Shown here: positions 5,974-9,095 of the stretch, in pieces
How positions within the stretch are numbered: the first letter of the stretch is position 1
How the letters are laid out: every line of letters starts with the position of its first letter
NCBI GenBank assembly: GCA_031548675.1
Contig: JAVBQU010000166.1
Span: 1-9,095, forward strand
Reading direction: 5' to 3'
From: JAVBQU01 sp031548675
GTDB taxonomy: Bacteria; Bacteroidota; Bacteroidia; Bacteroidales; P3
Length of the DNA stretch: 9,095 nt
Position numbers and translations under genes: made by a program
Notes under the pieces: model-generated
Databases searched by the model: none
What the model was told of the DNA's origin: nothing
Seen by the model: only the letters and a program-made list of their open reading frames with translations

Positions 5974-6163
5974 TTTTACATAAGTATAATTTTCTTTCCA
6001 TGAAGAAATTATTTCCGAATCAGCAAAACCCTTTAACCCATTTACCTTTTCCTGTTAAAAGAGGAAATTTAAAATTAAAAAAAGACCGGAATTCAATTAT
6101 TTAGTAAGATTTAATAAGATGCTGATGATTCTTTTTCAATTAGTTTCATCGTTTTTTGCAATG

Positions 6164-6171
6164 CAAAGATA
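6164..6171 (-). promoter_or_regulatory. Possible -7 box for the 250-residue gene
   Basis: On the - strand this reads TATCTTTG, matching TAnnTTTG. There is no clear -33 element, and the leader to the ATG at 5973 would be about 185 bases, unusually long. It lies just past the terminator hairpin of the upstream TlpA-like gene, a sensible place for a new transcript to start. Confidence 0.3.
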
Positions 6172-6176
6172 ATGCA

Positions 6177-6220
6177 AAAACGTGGATAGAAAGAACATCT
6201 TTTCTACCTATACACGTTTT
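6177..6220 (-). terminator. Terminator hairpin after the TlpA-like gene
   Basis: AAAACGTG (6177-6184) pairs with CACGTTTT (6213-6220). An inner stem, TAGAAA (6187-6192) with TTTCTA (6201-6206), closes an 8-base loop. On the - strand the stem ends in a T-run (CGTTTTTGC), and it lies about 50 bases after the TlpA-like stop. The near symmetry could let it work in both directions. Confidence 0.6.
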
Positions 6221-6267
6221 ATTTTTGTGTAAAAAAAATTCGCCCTCGATTAATGAATTTAGATACT

Positions 6268-7476
6268 TTACAAAGAATCTAATACTTTCTTCAATTCATC
6301 CTTCATATTAACGGTAAATCCTTCATGAACATGTCTAATAATTCCATTTTTATCAATGACATACAACGTTGGATAACCTGAGATATGATAAATATCGTCT
6401 ACTTCTTTCATTTTTGTCATTAGAATAGGATAATTAATGGAAAATTTTGATATGTAATCCTTTAATCTCGATTGATATTTTTGGTTTTCATTGTCATAGG
6501 AATCAATACCTAAAATAATTACATCTTTATCTTCATATTCTTTTTGGATTTCTACTAAATAAGGGCAGGCTAAACCGCAAGCATAACAAGCGGTGTAAAA
6601 GAAATCCAAAATTACAATCTTGCCCCTATAGTCGGTTAAGCTTTTTATTTCGTTAATAAGAAAATCGGTTCCCGAAAAAATAGGTGCAAATATGCCAGTA
6701 TCGAGCAAAGTAGGGGATTCCGATTGTACATAATTTTTAAAATAAGAATATTTGGTTTTATTTTGAAAATAGTTTTCCAAATTAGACTGTATCAATTTGT
6801 CAAACTGGAAATTACTCACTTCCCATTCATCAAGTGAATAATTGCCTAAAAATTTTAATTGAGAAGTAATTTTTATAGGGATATAATCTTTTTTTCTAAT
6901 ATAGTAATTATCTTGCCATTCGGTAAATTGAATAATATTGTTTACATCCATTATATCTTTATGATTGACCTTGAAAAAATAGCAGTCTTCTTCATTCCAC
7001 TTAACCATACCCGAAGTAATATTACAAGACGTGTCATTTACTGCCCGTATCAAAGCCTCAACCTTTCCTAAATAATTTAAATCACTTGTTATGTTGATAT
7101 TATTTTTTTGAGTAAGCATGTAGACATTTACAGTATCTTTAGTAAATATAAAAATATTTTCAAGGTTGCAATAAACATTAAAGAGTTGTGGAGCCTTATC
7201 AAAATCATCCCCTGTTTGCTTGATGTTTTTATACAAATAACACGGTTGAAAAACAGAATCCTTGAATACCTTTATGATTTCGCAATCAGCATCCAAGTAC
7301 TAGGTTGTTGCATAATCATCCGCAAATTGATGTTTAAAATGGATTTTATAGGATAAAGATTGATGTTTTTCAAATTCCTGTTGTATTTTAAATATAATCT
7401 TTTGTATGGAATCGTTTTGTGCAAAAACAGAATTTATCGTAAAAAGGAAAGGTAAAATGGATAAGGTATTTTTCAT
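6268..7476 (-). pseudogene. TlpA/thioredoxin-like secreted protein, interrupted by in-frame TAG
   Basis: The ATG at 7476 opens a frame with a clear signal peptide, MKNTLSILPFLFTINSVFA then QND. Codon 59 (7302-7300) is TAG, after which the same frame continues without another stop for 343 codons to the TAA at 6270-6268. Restored, the protein would be about 402 residues. It has a variable N-terminal domain (about 25-245) and a C-terminal TlpA/AhpC-type thioredoxin fold (about 255-402). That fold has the redox motif CYAC at 297-300 (YTACYACGLACP), an extra cysteine just before the following proline, and the cis-proline loop SGYPTLYVID. Such proteins reduce or shuttle disulfides in the periplasm. 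A single C-to-T change (CAG to TAG) would explain the stop. The only restart is a TTG at 7296, which would lack the signal peptide, so the gene is probably non-functional unless the stop is read through or is a sequencing error. Confidence 0.75.
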
Positions 7477-7520
7477 ATAGTTTTTTTTAGTTTATGCTTT
7501 TAAGATATTTGAAAATTAGG

Positions 7521-7535
7521 AAGTTTAAGAAACTT
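7521..7535. repeat. Small hairpin upstream of the TlpA-like gene
   Basis: AAGTTT (7521-7526) and AAACTT (7530-7535) are inverted arms around AAG, in the 137-base gap between the two - strand envelope genes. No T-run follows directly, and no TAnnTTTG box was found in the gap, so the downstream gene may depend on read-through from the lipoprotein gene. Confidence 0.3.
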
Positions 7536-7613
7536 GAACCTACACACTTATAAACACATGATTGGCATTTGGTCTTTTTTTGTTGTTTTGCAGGCAGAGT
7601 TTTGCTAAATAGG

Positions 7614-8801
7614 TTATTTAATTGTGTCTATGAATTTTACTTGTAGACTTTCCCAATTGGGGGTTTCATTAAGTAGCTTCATATAATAACAAATATTTTC
7701 GCTGTTTATGATTTCACCGTTTACTGACTTTATAACACTAAATAATGGATAAACAGGATAATTTGACAGAACCCTTGTTATGATTGTTAACTGACCTTCA
7801 TTTATATCTACTACATATTGGCGGTTTCTCAATACTGTGTGATAACTTTCTTTGGATTCTGCTTCAACAAAGTCCTTAACTACAGGTTTAACAAATACTT
7901 TTTTATTTTTAGCATCAATTATCCAATCTAGTTGAGAAATAAATTCCATACCCATATTATTTTCATGCAGATTTCCTATGTAACAGACTTCGTTATTTTG
8001 ATAATCTTGCACAGTATAATATACCTTTTCAGATTCTCTAATAATAGATGTGTCAGAAAGAAAAGAACCATTCATATCTTCAAACAATATTCCTTCCAAA
8101 CATATATCATTTCCTTCTTTTAACTGGGGGTGTTTTTTCCGGTTTAATAACAACCCTGACGAATTTCCTGTATCAAATAAAAATTTACACTCTACTCCAT
8201 TAATTGTTAAGAAAATATATAGACAAGAGTTTTCAAAAAGACTTTTTACGCGGGTATATCCTGTTATATTGGGCTGAATTGTATCATATAAACAGATTTT
8301 TTTATTTGTAAAATTTATAGATAAGGCATAGTTATCGGGCATTAGAAAATATCCAATCATTTTTTTCTCAAAATGAGAAGATTTATCACAATTAATAGAA
8401 GGGGGCGGACTAAAAATTGTAGTAGTTAGACAATTTGTACACTTGAATAATTCAGTCTCAACGCTATGTGAGGAGAGATCATAATATAAAATAGATTTGC
8501 CTTGTGGTAATTCTGATTTTTTTTTAAGGGCGTTTTTCTTGAAATTTTCATCTGAAGTAAAAATTACAAGATTAGCTGTTATACCTATATCAAAATGAAC
8601 AGTGTCCATAACTCCATCAATCATTGCTAAAACATAGATGTAATCATCTTTAATGAAAAAATCTTGACATTGATCTTTACAACTCTGTTTTTGATTCAGC
8701 ATAATTTTTAAAGCCTTCCTATTCGACTGTTTACAAAGCTTTAGAACTGTGCAAGAAGAAAATAAACAACAACAGATAACTAAACAGACTAATTTTTTCA
8801 T
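7614..8801 (-). CDS. Lipoprotein with two retropepsin-like aspartic protease lobes and PDZ-like tail
   Basis: This 395-residue protein starts with a lipoprotein signal peptide, MKKLVCLVICCCLFSSC, with C17 as the lipidated cysteine, so it is probably anchored in the envelope facing the periplasm or surface. The second lobe (about 190-306) has the retropepsin motif FLFDTGNSSGLLL (catalytic D210) and the family closing strand MGMEFISQLDWIIDAKNKKVF. The first lobe (about 52-175) repeats the same plan in weaker form: YIYVLAMIDG, FDIGITANLVIF (D71) and IGYFLMPDNYALSINFTNKK. The final 70 residues resemble a PDZ domain (FSVIKSVNGEIINSENI, SLQVKF). Bacteroidetes have many such aspartyl protease family proteins, whose substrates are largely unknown. 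Many cysteines (for example C41/C45, C121/C124, C138) could form disulfides, which is of interest beside a thioredoxin-like gene. Whether the DIG lobe contributes to catalysis is unclear. Confidence 0.75.
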   Translation of the reverse strand: MKKLVCLVICCCLFSSCTVLKLCKQSNRKALKIMLNQKQSCKDQCQDFFIKDDYIYVLAMIDGVMDTVHFDIGITANLVIFTSDENFKKNALKKKSELPQGKSILYYDLSSHSVETELFKCTNCLTTTIFSPPPSINCDKSSHFEKKMIGYFLMPDNYALSINFTNKKICLYDTIQPNITGYTRVKSLFENSCLYIFLTINGVECKFLFDTGNSSGLLLNRKKHPQLKEGNDICLEGILFEDMNGSFLSDTSIIRESEKVYYTVQDYQNNEVCYIGNLHENNMGMEFISQLDWIIDAKNKKVFVKPVVKDFVEAESKESYHTVLRNRQYVVDINEGQLTIITRVLSNYPVYPLFSVIKSVNGEIINSENICYYMKLLNETPNWESLQVKFIDTIK

Positions 8802-8857
8802 CCAATTTATTTTAAATGAGTCGAATAACTTGAAATTTTTAAAACAGATACTTAAAA

Positions 8858-8885
8858 GAGGGTGTCCAAAAAGTCAGGCACCCTC
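8858..8885 (-). terminator. Terminator hairpin of the right-edge gene
   Basis: GAGGGTG (8858-8864) pairs with CACCCTC (8879-8885), and CC/GG pairing inside closes the loop. On the - strand the stem is followed by TTTTAAG. It lies about 60 bases after the stop of the partial - strand gene at 8946-9095 and would separate that transcript from the lipoprotein gene. Confidence 0.65.
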
Positions 8886-8945
8886 ATTATTACCACTTAA
8901 TTTATTTTATAGCCTTTGAAAAACTGGACTCCATCATAGCTAACA

Positions 8946-9095
8946 TTAATGACTATTTTTAGCTTTTCGTGTAAGATATTGTTTTTTTTCGATTTGAAGA
9001 TTCAATACTGATAACAAGAAAGCTAGTAAGATACAAATAAATACTTGGGTAAAATCTGGCTTTTCATAAAGACCAAATAAAACAGATAACCCCCA
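8946..9095 (-). CDS. C-terminal end of a membrane protein (5' part outside window)
   Basis: The - strand frame is open from the right edge for 49 codons to a TAA at 8948-8946. It begins WGLSVLFGLYEKPDFTQ and contains a clear transmembrane helix, VFICILLAFLLSVLNL, followed by a basic cytoplasmic-looking tail (QIEKKQYLTRKAKNSH). A hydrophobic helix ending in a positively charged tail is typical of the last segment of a multi-spanning transporter or similar inner-membrane protein. The family cannot be told from so short a piece. The terminator hairpin shortly downstream supports a real gene end here. Confidence 0.55.
   Translation of the reverse strand, partial: WGLSVLFGLYEKPDFTQVFICILLAFLLSVLNLQIEKKQYLTRKAKNSH

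Larger units (their letters stand above)
5974..6267. other. AT-rich intergenic region, no convincing gene
   Basis: About 294 bases between two - strand genes. It holds a hairpin at 6177-6220, a possible - strand promoter at 6164-6171 and a small palindrome TTGCAATGCAA (6156-6166). A + strand open frame of 34 codons (6000-6104) shows no family resemblance and is not called. Nothing else was seen. Confidence 0.5.

Noticed and set aside
6000..6104. Plus-strand 34-codon frame starting MKKLFPNQQN
   Set aside because: It is short, has no promoter or recognisable relatives, and lies in low-complexity AT-rich DNA. Too weak to call a gene.
7300..7302. TAG recoded as a sense codon in this organism
   Set aside because: hipA ends with TAG, and other genes use TAA and TGA normally. 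No suppressor tRNA is visible in the window; the tRNA-Leu with anticodon UAG reads CUA, not the stop UAG.
8858..8885. Hairpin with GGTGTCCAAAAAGT resembling terminal repeats of some insertion sequences
   Set aside because: No transposase or second terminal repeat is present. The hairpin with a T-run just after a - strand stop codon is better explained as a terminator.
839..9095. A second copy of the tRNA-Leu 3' end marking the island's right end
   Set aside because: Scanning for the TTCGAGTCCC / CATCCGC core found no convincing match in the rest of the window.

Overview
The window comes from a Bacteroidetes genome, most likely the order Bacteroidales. Several things point there. The partial recO, the arm-domain tyrosine recombinase, the TlpA-like protein and the retropepsin-like lipoprotein all look like the forms seen in this phylum. 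Several genes also carry the Bacteroidetes -7 promoter box TAnnTTTG instead of a sigma-70 -10 box. The best example is TTTG-N19-TACCTTTG directly in front of the tRNA.

Layout. Bases 1-840 are chromosomal backbone: the 3' part of recO, then tRNA-Leu(UAG) with its own promoter and terminator. Bases 841-5220 look like the left end of an integrative island anchored at the tRNA: a tyrosine recombinase gene, a DUF1016/YhcG-type PD-(D/E)XK nuclease gene, and a hipB-hipA toxin-antitoxin pair, all on the + strand. These genes look less AT-rich by eye than their surroundings. Bases 5221-5973 hold an unrecognised 250-residue protein on the - strand. From about 5974 to the right edge the DNA is very AT-rich and everything is on the - strand: a TlpA/thioredoxin-like gene broken by an in-frame amber codon, a lipoprotein with two retropepsin-like lobes and a PDZ-like tail, and the last 49 codons of a membrane protein ending at a terminator hairpin. 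No second copy of the tRNA 3' end was found, so the island's other boundary lies outside the window or is not visible.

The most notable structure is a pair of 87-bp direct repeats (3533-3619 and 5158-5244, five mismatches) that bracket hipBA exactly. Each copy spans the last 20 codons of the nuclease gene, running into the last codons of the convergent 250-residue gene with no gap between the two stop codons. Read together, the nuclease and the unknown gene were once adjacent tail to tail, and a hipBA cassette later came to lie between two copies of that junction. This left a dead nuclease tail after hipA and a dead gene tail after the nuclease, and gave HipA a short, foreign C-terminus.

Two further sequence-level oddities stand out. 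The nuclease gene contains two copies of a 25-bp inverted repeat (identical 10-bp arms, 5-base spacer), exactly 26 codons apart in the linker between its two domains. The TlpA-like gene has a clear signal peptide, but codon 59 is TAG and the same frame stays open for another 343 codons.

Functionally, the left block is a typical mobile cargo of integrase, defence-associated nuclease and toxin-antitoxin stabiliser. The right block is envelope biology: secreted thiol-redox and protease-like proteins.
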